22,275 bases of DNA, taken from positions 1-22,275 of the forward strand of contig JAJYJD010000022.1 of NCBI GenBank assembly GCA_021789755.1, written 5' to 3'. The DNA comes from Bacteroidota bacterium (lineage in GTDB: Bacteria > Bacteroidota > Ignavibacteria > Kryptoniales > JAKASW01). This document shows positions 14,550 to 22,236 of this stretch, piece by piece. The translations under genes and the position numbers were made by a program. The notes under the pieces were generated by a model that worked only from the letters and a program-made list of their open reading frames with translations, did no database searches and was not told the DNA's origin. Each line of letters starts with the position of its first letter. Position 1 is the stretch's first letter.

Positions 14550-14874
14550 ATGTTGCGGCGTGGACTAATGGATTACTCGGAGTATGGATCTTCGGGTCAG
14601 CTTTTCTCGATTTCACACCAAACGAAAATTTACTGAACGATTTTCCGGTCGGAGTCGCGGCGGGGGCCGCGGGTTTCACAGTGGCTAAAGAAAAACCCTG
14701 CAGGGATGGCTGACCGGCGTAGCGGCAGTTTACCTCGTCATCGCCGGTTTCGTATGGGTGCTCATAACAAGCCCCGGCAACCTTTACAACGACATAATTG
14801 TGGGGGTGATCCTGATGATCGGCGGATTCGGGGCGATGGGTTCAAAAAAACAGAATTTTCTCTCTGTCAATTAA
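14550..14874 (+). pseudogene. SPW-repeat protein remnant with two frameshifts
   Basis: The reading WTNGLLGVWIFGSAFLDF runs from 14561, then hits a stop after the frame is lost at 14700/14701. In the next frame it continues as QGWLTGVAAVYLVIAGF and NLYNDIIVGVILMIGGF to a TAA at 14872-14874. It aligns over its full length with the intact SPW protein at 13001. At 14700/14701 one base is missing in the codons of the conserved KPWQ motif (CCCTG-CAG instead of CCCTGGCAG). Between the ATG at 14550 and 14561 another base is missing. Restoring two bases gives about 108 codons, the intact gene's length. There is no ribosome site. A sequencing error could explain one shift but hardly all of this. Confidence 0.8.
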
Positions 14875-15000
14875 ATCGCCGGGATATTGCAGTTAGAAAA
14901 GGGATCTACAGGCAACGCTTTTTTCTTAACAATCAGTATAAAGAGAAACCTCGTCGGGGTAAATCGCGATCTATTCGGGAGAGGGGCATGTCGGCGGGAT

Positions 15001-15019
15001 AACCTGAAAGCTTTCGGTT
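15001..15019. other. Short palindrome downstream of tRNA-Asn
   Basis: AACCTGAAAGCTTTCGGTT is a palindrome with one bulged base, 18 bases past the 3' end of the tRNA. It could aid processing or termination but has no T run. The rest of 14875-15036 shows nothing recognisable. Confidence 0.3.
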
Positions 15020-15036
15020 CGAAGAATTGGGAGCGA

Positions 15037-15112
15037 TGGCTCCTCGGGCAGGACTCGAACCTGCAACCCATCGGTTAACAGCCGATTGCTCTGCCAATTG
15101 AGCTACCGAGGA
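15037..15112 (-). tRNA. tRNA-Asn (anticodon GTT)
   Basis: The minus strand folds into a complete 76-base cloverleaf: acceptor stem TCCTCGG/CCGAGGA, D stem GCTC/GAGC, anticodon stem ATCGG/CCGAT with loop CTGTTAA (anticodon GTT), and T arm GCAGG-TTCGAGT-CCTGC. The discriminator is G, and the 3' CCA is encoded (15037-15039). Confidence 0.97.
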
Positions 15113-15135
15113 ATATTAACTCAGATTTGCCTTAA

Positions 15136-15164
15136 AATATATCCGTCGAAAACGACAAAATCAA
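15136..15164 (-). promoter_or_regulatory. Promoter of tRNA-Asn
   Basis: TTGATT (complement of 15159-15164) and TATATT (15136-15141) are 17 bases apart on the minus strand. The predicted start near 15129 is about 17 bases before the mature tRNA. Confidence 0.55.
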
Positions 15165-15193
15165 TCACATTTTGGGCTTTCGCGGCTTCCGCT

Positions 15194-16051
15194 TCAGAAT
15201 ATTGTATATGTCGCTCCAAGCTGGAGCCCTTCCTTCATCTGAGTCCGGAGCGACTGATCCTTCTGATAAACCAGTAGATAATTGAAATTGACATTGATGA
15301 ACGAGCTCACCTTCGCGACTATCAAATTGTCCCACCTGACGTCCCAAACATCAAGGCTGTTGAACCTTGTGAAGAGCCGCAAGCCGCTTGTGAAAAGTAT
15401 GTTATCGGCCAACTGGAATTTTGCCTGCGTCACGGACTCTAACCCTGCCTGAATCGTGAAGGCTTTCACACCATCGGTATATTGCCGGTATTTGTTCACG
15501 AAGATTTCCTGCGCCGCCAAACCCAGCCTGGTTGTCATGAAACTCAGCTTCGAATAACTGAACCCTAAACTCTGGGTAACGTACCCGGGATCGAAAAAGT
15601 CCGCGATCAATACAGGAGTGCTGGAGCTGTAAGAATATCCCTGCGTCACGGTTGTAATTATCGTATTGCTGAAAAACGGATTTGTGGCCCAGCCAATATT
15701 GTACGTCACAACGTTCTCCAGAAATAGTGTGTTATCCGTCGTAATAGAGCCCTGACTTCCCAGTTTCGTCCTCCCGTAGGCGGCCTTGAGGTGATTCTGA
15801 AGTCCCCATGTCTCCCCTTTGTAATCGTAACCGACATTTGCTGTCAGAGTCCACGCAAGTGCATTCGATCCGCCTTGCGTCCAGTTACTAAATGCAATCT
15901 GACTTACATTCAACCCGGTTACCATGGTGGGAACCCATATGTTGATCGTATCTTTCTTAACGGTATCTGCCGCGGCAACCTGGCCTGCGATGGCGCTTTC
16001 AGATCCGAGGGCACAGCCCGCGAAGATTAATAAGACTACAAGCCTCTTCAT
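15194..16051 (-). CDS. DUF3078-type predicted outer-membrane beta-barrel
   Basis: The 285-residue product has a signal peptide (MKRLVVLLIFAGCALGSESA, cleavage near AIAG). The motif LNVSQIAFSNWTQGGSNAL follows, which is characteristic of DUF3078 proteins of Bacteroidota and relatives. The rest alternates aromatic and polar residues as in outer-membrane strands (GWATNPFFSNTIITTVTQGY, LNVNFNYLLVYQ-like end). The function is unknown. Two adjacent ATG codons are possible; GGAGGT lies five bases before the second (16049-16051) but only two before the first, so I chose the second. It is 99 bases downstream of the DUF423 gene and may have its own promoter. Confidence 0.85.
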   Translation of the reverse strand: MKRLVVLLIFAGCALGSESAIAGQVAAADTVKKDTINIWVPTMVTGLNVSQIAFSNWTQGGSNALAWTLTANVGYDYKGETWGLQNHLKAAYGRTKLGSQGSITTDNTLFLENVVTYNIGWATNPFFSNTIITTVTQGYSYSSSTPVLIADFFDPGYVTQSLGFSYSKLSFMTTRLGLAAQEIFVNKYRQYTDGVKAFTIQAGLESVTQAKFQLADNILFTSGLRLFTRFNSLDVWDVRWDNLIVAKVSSFINVNFNYLLVYQKDQSLRTQMKEGLQLGATYTIF

Positions 16052-16150
16052 CATCTACCTCCATGAATTTTAAACGTGGGAAAGCCCAACCTGATATCTG
16101 TAAAGTCTCTACGAAGAATTATCTTGGGAAAAAGGATCCAAGGGAAAGTC

Positions 16151-16531
16151 CTACAGTTTCAGAAATCCCGCCAGCAGGAGAGCATGTCCTGCCAGAAAGC
16201 TCACCCCTCCGAAAGGCGTGATTATTCCAAGCCCGTCAACTCCCGTGAGTGCGAGAGCGTAAAGACTGAACGAGAAAAGTACGATGCCGGCGATATAGAA
16301 CGCCCCTGCATAACGAAACATCTTTCCTTTGTCGGCGAGCAGCGCAACCGCAAGGAGAGCAAGCGAATGGTAAAGTTGATACCGCACTCCCGTTTCGAAA
16401 ATTCCTGCCATCTCGGATGATATCCTTGTACGCAGAGCATGTGCTGCGAAAGCCCCGAAAGCGACTCCGAGGAAAAGTCCTGCGCCGCCGGCTGCACCGA
16501 AGAACTTCGCACTATGCGACAGGTCCGTCAT
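16151..16531 (-). CDS. DUF423 family membrane protein
   Basis: The 126-residue protein has about four transmembrane helices and the family features GLFLGVAFGAFAAHALR (residues 18-34), TGVRYQLYHSLALLAVALL and a C-terminal GGVSFLAGHALLLAGF. The DUF423 (YgdD-like) family is a widespread inner-membrane family without a settled role. Its ATG overlaps the TGA stop of the release factor 1 gene in an ATGA, so it should be translationally coupled to prfA. Confidence 0.9.
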   Translation of the reverse strand: MTDLSHSAKFFGAAGGAGLFLGVAFGAFAAHALRTRISSEMAGIFETGVRYQLYHSLALLAVALLADKGKMFRYAGAFYIAGIVLFSFSLYALALTGVDGLGIITPFGGVSFLAGHALLLAGFLKL

Positions 16532-17598
16532 TTCTGCGAAGTCTCCAGGAGCGCTCCGCGCTCCGCCAGTTTGAGCTGCTCCAGCAGCTCGTCAAGACTC
16601 CCATCCAAAACTGCATGAAGATCGTAAATCGTATAGTTGATCCTGTGATCGGTGACCCGGTTCTGCGGGAAATTGTACGTCCGGATCTTATCGCTTCGAT
16701 CTCCGCTGCGCACCATGGTTTTTCTTTTGGCCGCGATCTCGGAATCTCTCTCCCGTACCATCTGATCATAGAGACGGGCACGGAGTATCTTCATCGCCTT
16801 CTGCTTGTTTTTGAACTGGCTCCGCTCGTCCTGGCATTGCACGACTATGCCGGTCGGGATGTGCGTTATCCTGATCGCTGTCTCCACCTTGTTGACATTC
16901 TGGCCTCCGTGTCCGCCGGCCCGGTAGACGTCGATTCTCAATTCATCCGGGTTTATGTTTACTTCTACATCCTCCGCCTCAGGAAGGACAACGACGCTTG
17001 CGGCAGAAGTATGTATCCTTCCGCTCGCTTCGGTAGCCGGGACTCTCTGCACCCTGTGGACTCCGCTTTCGTATTTCAAGTTGCCGTAGACATCCTTTCC
17101 GCTTATTCCGAGAACGACCTCCTTGAACCCGCCGATACCGGTTTCATTGAAATCGAGCACCTCGGCTTTCCAACCCCGATTGTCCGCAAGTCTCGTGTAC
17201 ATCCTGTACAAGTCAGCGGCAAACAGCGCCGCCTCTTCACCGCCGGTACCGGACCGAATCTCGAGGATCACGTCCTTGCCGTCGTTCGGATCGCGGGGTA
17301 TAAGCAGGCTCTTTATAGACTCTTCCTTCTGAGCGATCTTCGACTCGAGGTCGACAGTTTCCTGCCTGGCAAGATGCCTCAAGTCCGCTTCGTCGGTTGA
17401 ATCGGCTACCTCACGCGTATCCTTCAGGCTCTTCTCCATATTGAGTAACTCGTCGTAGGCTCTGACTACAGCACTGAGCTCGTTATGCTCCTTGCTCAGT
17501 TCCCTGAATTTATCCTGGTTCGAGATGACTGACGGATCGGAGAGAAGGTGCGTGAGCTCCTCGTACCTCGCCTTTATCTTCTCAAGTCTTTCCTTCAT
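16528..17598 (-). CDS. prfA: Peptide chain release factor 1
   Basis: The 356-residue protein recognises UAA and UAG and releases the finished peptide from the ribosome. It has the RF1 codon-recognition tripeptide Pro187-Ala188-Thr189 in HRVQRVPATEASGRIHTS, not the SPF of RF2, and the catalytic GGQ at 231-233 in GGHGGQNVNKVETAIRITH. The C-terminal CQDERSQFKNK segment and the length are normal for the family. The gene ends in TGA, which RF1 itself does not read. A purine-rich AAAGAG lies upstream of the ATG, which sits inside the 3' end of the upstream small membrane protein gene. The common partner prmC is not adjacent. Confidence 0.97.
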   Translation of the reverse strand: MKERLEKIKARYEELTHLLSDPSVISNQDKFRELSKEHNELSAVVRAYDELLNMEKSLKDTREVADSTDEADLRHLARQETVDLESKIAQKEESIKSLLIPRDPNDGKDVILEIRSGTGGEEAALFAADLYRMYTRLADNRGWKAEVLDFNETGIGGFKEVVLGISGKDVYGNLKYESGVHRVQRVPATEASGRIHTSAASVVVLPEAEDVEVNINPDELRIDVYRAGGHGGQNVNKVETAIRITHIPTGIVVQCQDERSQFKNKQKAMKILRARLYDQMVRERDSEIAAKRKTMVRSGDRSDKIRTYNFPQNRVTDHRINYTIYDLHAVLDGSLDELLEQLKLAERGALLETSQK

Positions 17599-17836
17599 GC
17601 TTAACTCTTTTCATTATCGATCGGACCTGGTGTATGAAATAAATCGATATTATCAGACTGATTGCGGACCATACGATCGAGGCCGTCGTTATGACAATTC
17701 CGTAAGACGGAAGTGTGACCGCAGCGGACTCGAAAGCGATACCAAAAATCACCCACAAAGAGCCGATAATCAGGTACACTGCCATCATCATCATGATGCT
17801 GCTCGCAATAAGCGTCTTTGCAGGATGAAAATGCAT
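17582..17836 (-). CDS. Small two-span membrane protein upstream of prfA
   Basis: The 84-residue product starts MHFHPAKTLIASSIMMMMAV and has two transmembrane helices (about residues 9-36 and 43-70), then a basic tail (RSIMKRVKHEGKT). I recognise no family. GGAGAA lies three bases before the ATG and the 3' end overlaps prfA by 17 bases, which supports real translation and coupling to prfA. Its position as first gene of the three-gene prfA set suggests the promoter lies above 17836. Confidence 0.7.
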   Translation of the reverse strand: MHFHPAKTLIASSIMMMMAVYLIIGSLWVIFGIAFESAAVTLPSYGIVITTASIVWSAISLIISIYFIHQVRSIMKRVKHEGKT

Positions 17837-17944
17837 TGGTTCTCCACTCGTTGGGGATGCTGACTTAAACAGCTCACTGAATCCCAGTACGCATTAAAGA
17901 TATCGAAATACGGGTTAAAATGAAAAGCTGCCGCCCGTCACAGC

Positions 17945-17973
17945 TTGAACTTACATCACGCAAGGGTTAACTT
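17945..17973 (+). promoter_or_regulatory. Candidate promoter of hemN
   Basis: TTGAAC (17945-17950) and TAACTT (17968-17973) are 17 bases apart. The leader to the hemN start would be about 95 bases. No clear FNR-type box is visible. Confidence 0.35.
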
Positions 17974-18075
17974 TTCATGCAAACGATGAGCAGGCAAGTG
18001 GTTCGGGAGGACATCATACGTACGCTGAAGCCTCGATGGAAAAGCAACACTCCCTGACGATCGGAAAGGACAAAA

Positions 18076-19464
18076 ATGAGCACGATAAAAAACATTGACA
18101 TACAGCTGATAAAGAAGTACGACAGACCGGGTCCGAGATATACCAGCTATCCACCGGCACCGGCATTCAGTTCAAGCTTCACACCGGACGATTTCCTCCG
18201 GTCACTCAAAGAAAACAATTCGCCTGACTCACCGGCGGAAATGTCTCTTTATTACCACATCCCGTTCTGCGATACGCTATGCTATTTCTGCGGTTGCAAT
18301 ATGTTGATAACTCACAGCCGCGAGCGCATCGCCGAGTATCTTGTATACCTGAAGAAGGAGATGGAACTCTCCGCTCCTTACTTCAATAAAAACCGAAGGA
18401 TCGGACAGCTGCACTGGGGCGGCGGAACGCCGTCTTATCTCAACCCGGAGGAAATAACTTCTCTTGCAAGCTCAATAAAAAGTCATTTCACTTTCTCCCC
18501 GGAGGTTGAAGCGGGAGTGGAGATCGACCCCCGCGGCCTGACATATGAGCACATGCAGGCGTTCCGGGAATCCGGTTTTAACAGGGTCAGTATGGGCGTC
18601 CAGGATTTCGACGCCAAGGTACAGGAAGCGGTGAACAGAGTTCAGCCGGAAGAAATTACACGCGACGCGGTGGAGTGGAGCCGCAGGCTCGGCTTCAAGA
18701 GCATGAATCTCGACATGATCTACGGCCTTCCCTACCAGACTCTAGAGTCATTCGAGAGAAGCCTTCGCAAGATCATCGATATATCTCCCGAGAGGATCGC
18801 CGTATTCAACTTCGCCCATGTTCCGTGGTTGAAATCGCATCAGAAACTGATCGACAAGACCACACTGCCCACCCCGGAAGTCAAACTGGAAATCCTGAAG
18901 ATGACGATTGAGCTCCTTACGTCATCAGGATACGTGTACATCGGAATGGACCACTTTGCCAAGCCGGACGACGAGCTCGCCATCGCCCAGCGCGAGAAGA
19001 CGCTATACCGTAATTTCCAGGGATATTCGACGCACTCGGGAGCTGATCTTTACGCGTTCGGCAATTCCGCAATCAGCCAGTTCCATCACGTATATGCGCA
19101 GAACTACAAATCGCTCAAAGACTATTACAAGGCCATCGACGAAAACAAGTTCCCGACGGTCCTTGGTTACAGAATGACCGATGACGACATCGTGCGGCAA
19201 CACGTCATAATGCGCCTGATGTGCGACATGGAGCTGGACAAGCGTGAAGTCGAGAAGAAGTTCGATATCGATTTCGACAGGTACTTCGCTGCCTCCATCC
19301 CGAAATTCGACGAGTTCATTCATGACGACCTCCTCGAATTGACGAACGACAAAATAATCGTGAAGGACATAGGGAGGCTGGTGATCAGGAATATCGCGAT
19401 GGCATTTGACGCATACCTGGAAAAGATGATGAAAGAAAAACCCATTTTCTCACGAACGGTTTGA
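18076..19464 (+). CDS. hemN: Oxygen-independent coproporphyrinogen III oxidase (radical SAM)
   Basis: The 462-residue enzyme decarboxylates coproporphyrinogen III to protoporphyrinogen IX in heme synthesis without oxygen. It has the HemN-specific N-terminal YDRPGPRYTSYP segment (residues 15-26) and the radical-SAM cysteines Cys65-x3-Cys69-x2-Cys72, with the extra Cys74 typical of HemN. The SAM-binding WGGGTPSYL and a C-terminal HemN domain with GYSTHSGADLYAFG are also present. The length matches true HemN rather than HemW-like proteins, which lack the N-terminal segment and the C-terminal domain. GAAAGGA lies seven bases before the ATG. No other heme genes are in the window. Presence of this enzyme suggests at least partly anaerobic growth. 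Confidence 0.95.
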   Translation: MSTIKNIDIQLIKKYDRPGPRYTSYPPAPAFSSSFTPDDFLRSLKENNSPDSPAEMSLYYHIPFCDTLCYFCGCNMLITHSRERIAEYLVYLKKEMELSAPYFNKNRRIGQLHWGGGTPSYLNPEEITSLASSIKSHFTFSPEVEAGVEIDPRGLTYEHMQAFRESGFNRVSMGVQDFDAKVQEAVNRVQPEEITRDAVEWSRRLGFKSMNLDMIYGLPYQTLESFERSLRKIIDISPERIAVFNFAHVPWLKSHQKLIDKTTLPTPEVKLEILKMTIELLTSSGYVYIGMDHFAKPDDELAIAQREKTLYRNFQGYSTHSGADLYAFGNSAISQFHHVYAQNYKSLKDYYKAIDENKFPTVLGYRMTDDDIVRQHVIMRLMCDMELDKREVEKKFDIDFDRYFAASIPKFDEFIHDDLLELTNDKIIVKDIGRLVIRNIAMAFDAYLEKMMKEKPIFSRTV

Positions 19465-19519
19465 TCTCATCAGCCTAATTCTCACGAATCAAGACCACAA
19501 GCGGTACAATTTAAAATAG

Positions 19520-21286
19520 ATGCCTGCCAGGAAAAGCAAAGACGGTGTAAAAAGTATAGTAGAGATGCTCTCCTACGCCGGGGCATGCGCGGTCATTACG
19601 GATCAAAACGGTCAAATAGTCCAGGTCACCGGGAAATTTGCCGACCTCTCCGGCAACAAGACTTCTTCGGACCTGACGACAATTTTCGACGGTCTGCCGA
19701 AACGACTCTTATCGTCCAGGGGCGGCGAAATGAAATTACGATTGAAGTCTTCCGGGGAAGAAGTCGTTGCCAGGGCCGTTCCTGTAGGTGCGGAGGACCA
19801 GCTTGTTGCGATAATCATGAGATGCGACGGCAAGTCATTCCGCGCATCCAGCAAGAACCCGACCGTTTATGCCAATGACGACCTTGTGTTTCAATTCGAC
19901 AGCTCGGCAAAAGTCTATTATGTCAGCAGCAACGTCGAAAAGATAACGGGTTACAGCGCCGAGGATTTCATTTCAGGAAGACTGCATCCGCTGGATCTCG
20001 TCCACCCCGAAGATAGGCCCATGCTTGAGAAGGGGTTCGAAAACGTATTCATGAACCATAAAAGCACGGAGAACTCCGAACACCGCATAGTGAAGAAGAA
20101 CGGCGAGATCGCTTACCTGCTGAAATCATGGTACGCCTCGTTCGACGCCGACGGGCAGTTCAGCGGAGTCATCGGGCTGAACAAGGACATAACCAGCGAA
20201 AAATTGCTCAGGGAGCGCCTCCAGCTTTTTCACAGCGCGTTCGAACACGCTACGGACGCCATCGTCATTACCGGAGTCGACGGGACCATAGTCGACGTTA
20301 ATGACGCATTCACCAGGATCTACGGTTACGAACGCGCGGACGCGATCGGCAAATCCACATCGATGATCCAGTCGAAGCATTCGACCCGCGAGTTCTACGA
20401 ACAGATGTGGAGTTCGCTGGGCAGGGACGGACAGTGGCGGGGAGAAATAATGAACCGCACAAAGATCGGCAAGGAAATACCGGTCTGGCTCAACATAACC
20501 CCGATCTATCTCGGAGATAAGAAGATCGGGTACATGGGGATCGAATCAGACATCAGCGACCGAAAAGACCTCGAGCAACAGATCATCCAGACTGAGAAGC
20601 TTGCAACCATAGGACAGCTCGCGGCCGGGATAGCGCACGAGATCGGAACGCCTCTCAATATCATATCGGGAAACGCGGAGTTCATCCTCCTCGACATGAA
20701 GGAATCGGATCCCGGATACAAAGAGCTTGTAACCATAATCGAACAGACCCGGCGCATGTCTCAACTGATGCGGCAATTGCTCGATTTCGCCCGGCCCAAA
20801 GTGCTGTCTCTCCAGCCGACCGATATCAATGGCGTCATCGACGACGTTCTAAATTTCGTACGACTGCAGCTCAAGAAGGGCGACATCGAAATCCTGACGA
20901 AATATGAGGAGGGAGCTCCGAAGGTTTACGGCGACCCAGCCTTGCTATACCAGGTCTTCCTGAATATCGTCGTCAACGCATTCCAGGCAATGACGAAGGG
21001 AGGGACACTGACAGTCAGTACCCGAACCGAAAGAGGAGACGGGGACCGCAGGAGAGTCGCTATAGAAATTGGGGATACCGGAGAAGGAATTCCTCCGGAG
21101 AATCTGGAAAGGATATTCACACCGTTCTTCACGACAAAAGAGCCCGGTAAAGGGACAGGGCTGGGCCTGGCGGTAACGAGAAGAATCGTGCAGGAGCACA
21201 ACGGGACGATCGGCCTGGATAGCGTACCGGGGAAAGGGACGACCGTCACGATCCGGTTCAACGCGTTTGAACAGAATAAGAAATAG
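19520..21286 (+). CDS. Soluble PAS-domain sensor histidine kinase (orphan)
   Basis: The 588-residue protein has no transmembrane helix. Residues 1-95 look like a degenerate PAS fold (ACAVITDQNGQIVQVTGKF). Two clear PAS domains follow: about 115-228 (YYVSSNVEKITGYSAEDF) and 233-350 (AFEHATDAIVITGVDGTIV, ending in the IESDISDRK linker). The HisKA domain has His373 in AAGIAHEIGTPLNIISG, and HATPase_c has Asp519 in GDTGEGIP and a GTGLGLAV G2 box. HEIGTPLN instead of the commoner HEIxNPL is a mild departure. No response regulator gene adjoins it. It may phosphorylate a distant regulator, possibly the NtrC-type protein at 4264. There is no Shine-Dalgarno sequence; TACAAT (19505-19510) ends nine bases before the ATG. 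Confidence 0.93.
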   Translation: MPARKSKDGVKSIVEMLSYAGACAVITDQNGQIVQVTGKFADLSGNKTSSDLTTIFDGLPKRLLSSRGGEMKLRLKSSGEEVVARAVPVGAEDQLVAIIMRCDGKSFRASSKNPTVYANDDLVFQFDSSAKVYYVSSNVEKITGYSAEDFISGRLHPLDLVHPEDRPMLEKGFENVFMNHKSTENSEHRIVKKNGEIAYLLKSWYASFDADGQFSGVIGLNKDITSEKLLRERLQLFHSAFEHATDAIVITGVDGTIVDVNDAFTRIYGYERADAIGKSTSMIQSKHSTREFYEQMWSSLGRDGQWRGEIMNRTKIGKEIPVWLNITPIYLGDKKIGYMGIESDISDRKDLEQQIIQTEKLATIGQLAAGIAHEIGTPLNIISGNAEFILLDMKESDPGYKELVTIIEQTRRMSQLMRQLLDFARPKVLSLQPTDINGVIDDVLNFVRLQLKKGDIEILTKYEEGAPKVYGDPALLYQVFLNIVVNAFQAMTKGGTLTVSTRTERGDGDRRRVAIEIGDTGEGIPPENLERIFTPFFTTKEPGKGTGLGLAVTRRIVQEHNGTIGLDSVPGKGTTVTIRFNAFEQNKK

Positions 21287-21346
21287 TTCGCGCCCGCAAA
21301 CTGCTCGAAATCCGGCTGATCACGCGGACCCGCAACTCTTCCACGT

Positions 21347-21375
21347 TTGTATTTCAGGTCATGCCCCGATAAATT
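21347..21375 (+). promoter_or_regulatory. Candidate promoter giving an almost leaderless glycosylase mRNA
   Basis: TTGTAT (21347-21352) and TAAATT (21370-21375) are 17 bases apart. The predicted start, near 21382, is only about three bases from the ATG, consistent with the absence of a ribosome site. Confidence 0.35.
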
Positions 21376-21384
21376 GCAACACAA

Positions 21385-22236
21385 ATGGAGAACGAAAATC
21401 CTCTTGAGAAGACTCTCCGAGACGTGGAGTTATTTCTTAAACAGCAAGCCGAACTCTTCGGCGACGAGACATTTCTCCCGGACAAAACCGCAGCTGCGCA
21501 AGCGGTCGTGACGGCGACATCTGAGGAGAGATCGGACGATATTCGACCGGAACATCATGAAGATAACGGTGCTGAATTGAAACAGAAGCCGAAGACGATC
21601 AAGGTGTCGGAAGAGCAGGGGCTATTCGACGGCGTTGTCACAAGCGCTGAATGGAAAATAGATTCGCAATGGCATGAAAGTGAATCTCTGGAAATTCTGG
21701 ATTCACGCATCTCCGGCTGTATGAGATGCCAGCTTGGCTCGACGAGGAAGAATTTCGTATTCGGTGTCGGGAACACAAAAGCGAAGCTTGTAGTGATCGG
21801 GGAGGCACCGGGCGCCGACGAAGACGAACAGGGCGAGCCGTTCGTCGGAAGAGCGGGACAACTCTTGAACAAGATCCTGGCGGCCGTTCAGCTAAGGCGC
21901 GAGGACGTTTACATATGCAACATTCTCAAATGCAGGCCGCCGAACAACCGCGATCCCTTTCCGCCGGAAGTCGAATCGTGCGAGCCGTATTTGAAGAAAC
22001 AGATCGAGATCATCAACCCGAAGCTCATACTCTGTCTCGGAAGGATCGCGGGTCAAACGCTGTTGAAAACGAACGCTACTCTCGCCGAATTGCGCCAGAG
22101 CGTGTACGAATACCAGGGGGTGAAGGTACTCGTCACTTTCCACCCCGCTGCGCTCCTCAGGAACCCGAACTGGAAGAGACCTGCCTGGGAAGACGTCCAA
22201 AAAATGCGTAAAATGTACGATGAACTGCCGGACTGA
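21385..22236 (+). CDS. Family-4 (iron-sulfur) uracil-DNA glycosylase
   Basis: The 283-residue enzyme should remove uracil from DNA in base-excision repair. The catalytic domain starts near residue 108 and has the family-4 motif GEAPGADEDEQGEPFVGRAG (about 140-159) and the C-terminal VTFHPAALLRNP motif. Four cysteines, Cys112-x2-Cys115, Cys183 and Cys199, are placed to bind the [4Fe-4S] cluster of this family. About 105 charged, low-complexity residues precede the domain, longer than in minimal family-4 enzymes; they are probably flexible. The ATG at 21385 has no ribosome site. A later start is possible but would only shorten the linker. Confidence 0.92.
   Translation: MENENPLEKTLRDVELFLKQQAELFGDETFLPDKTAAAQAVVTATSEERSDDIRPEHHEDNGAELKQKPKTIKVSEEQGLFDGVVTSAEWKIDSQWHESESLEILDSRISGCMRCQLGSTRKNFVFGVGNTKAKLVVIGEAPGADEDEQGEPFVGRAGQLLNKILAAVQLRREDVYICNILKCRPPNNRDPFPPEVESCEPYLKKQIEIINPKLILCLGRIAGQTLLKTNATLAELRQSVYEYQGVKVLVTFHPAALLRNPNWKRPAWEDVQKMRKMYDELPD

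Noticed and set aside
14871..15078. Short frames on both strands around the tRNA
   Set aside because: They read through the tRNA-Asn gene and have no ribosome site.
16417..17400. A 327-codon plus-strand open frame opposite prfA
   Set aside because: It is a shadow of the well-supported prfA and DUF423 genes, has no ribosome site and its translation resembles no family.
17977..18057. A 26-codon frame in the hemN leader
   Set aside because: No adequate ribosome site and no recognisable features; could be a chance frame, so I did not call a leader peptide.
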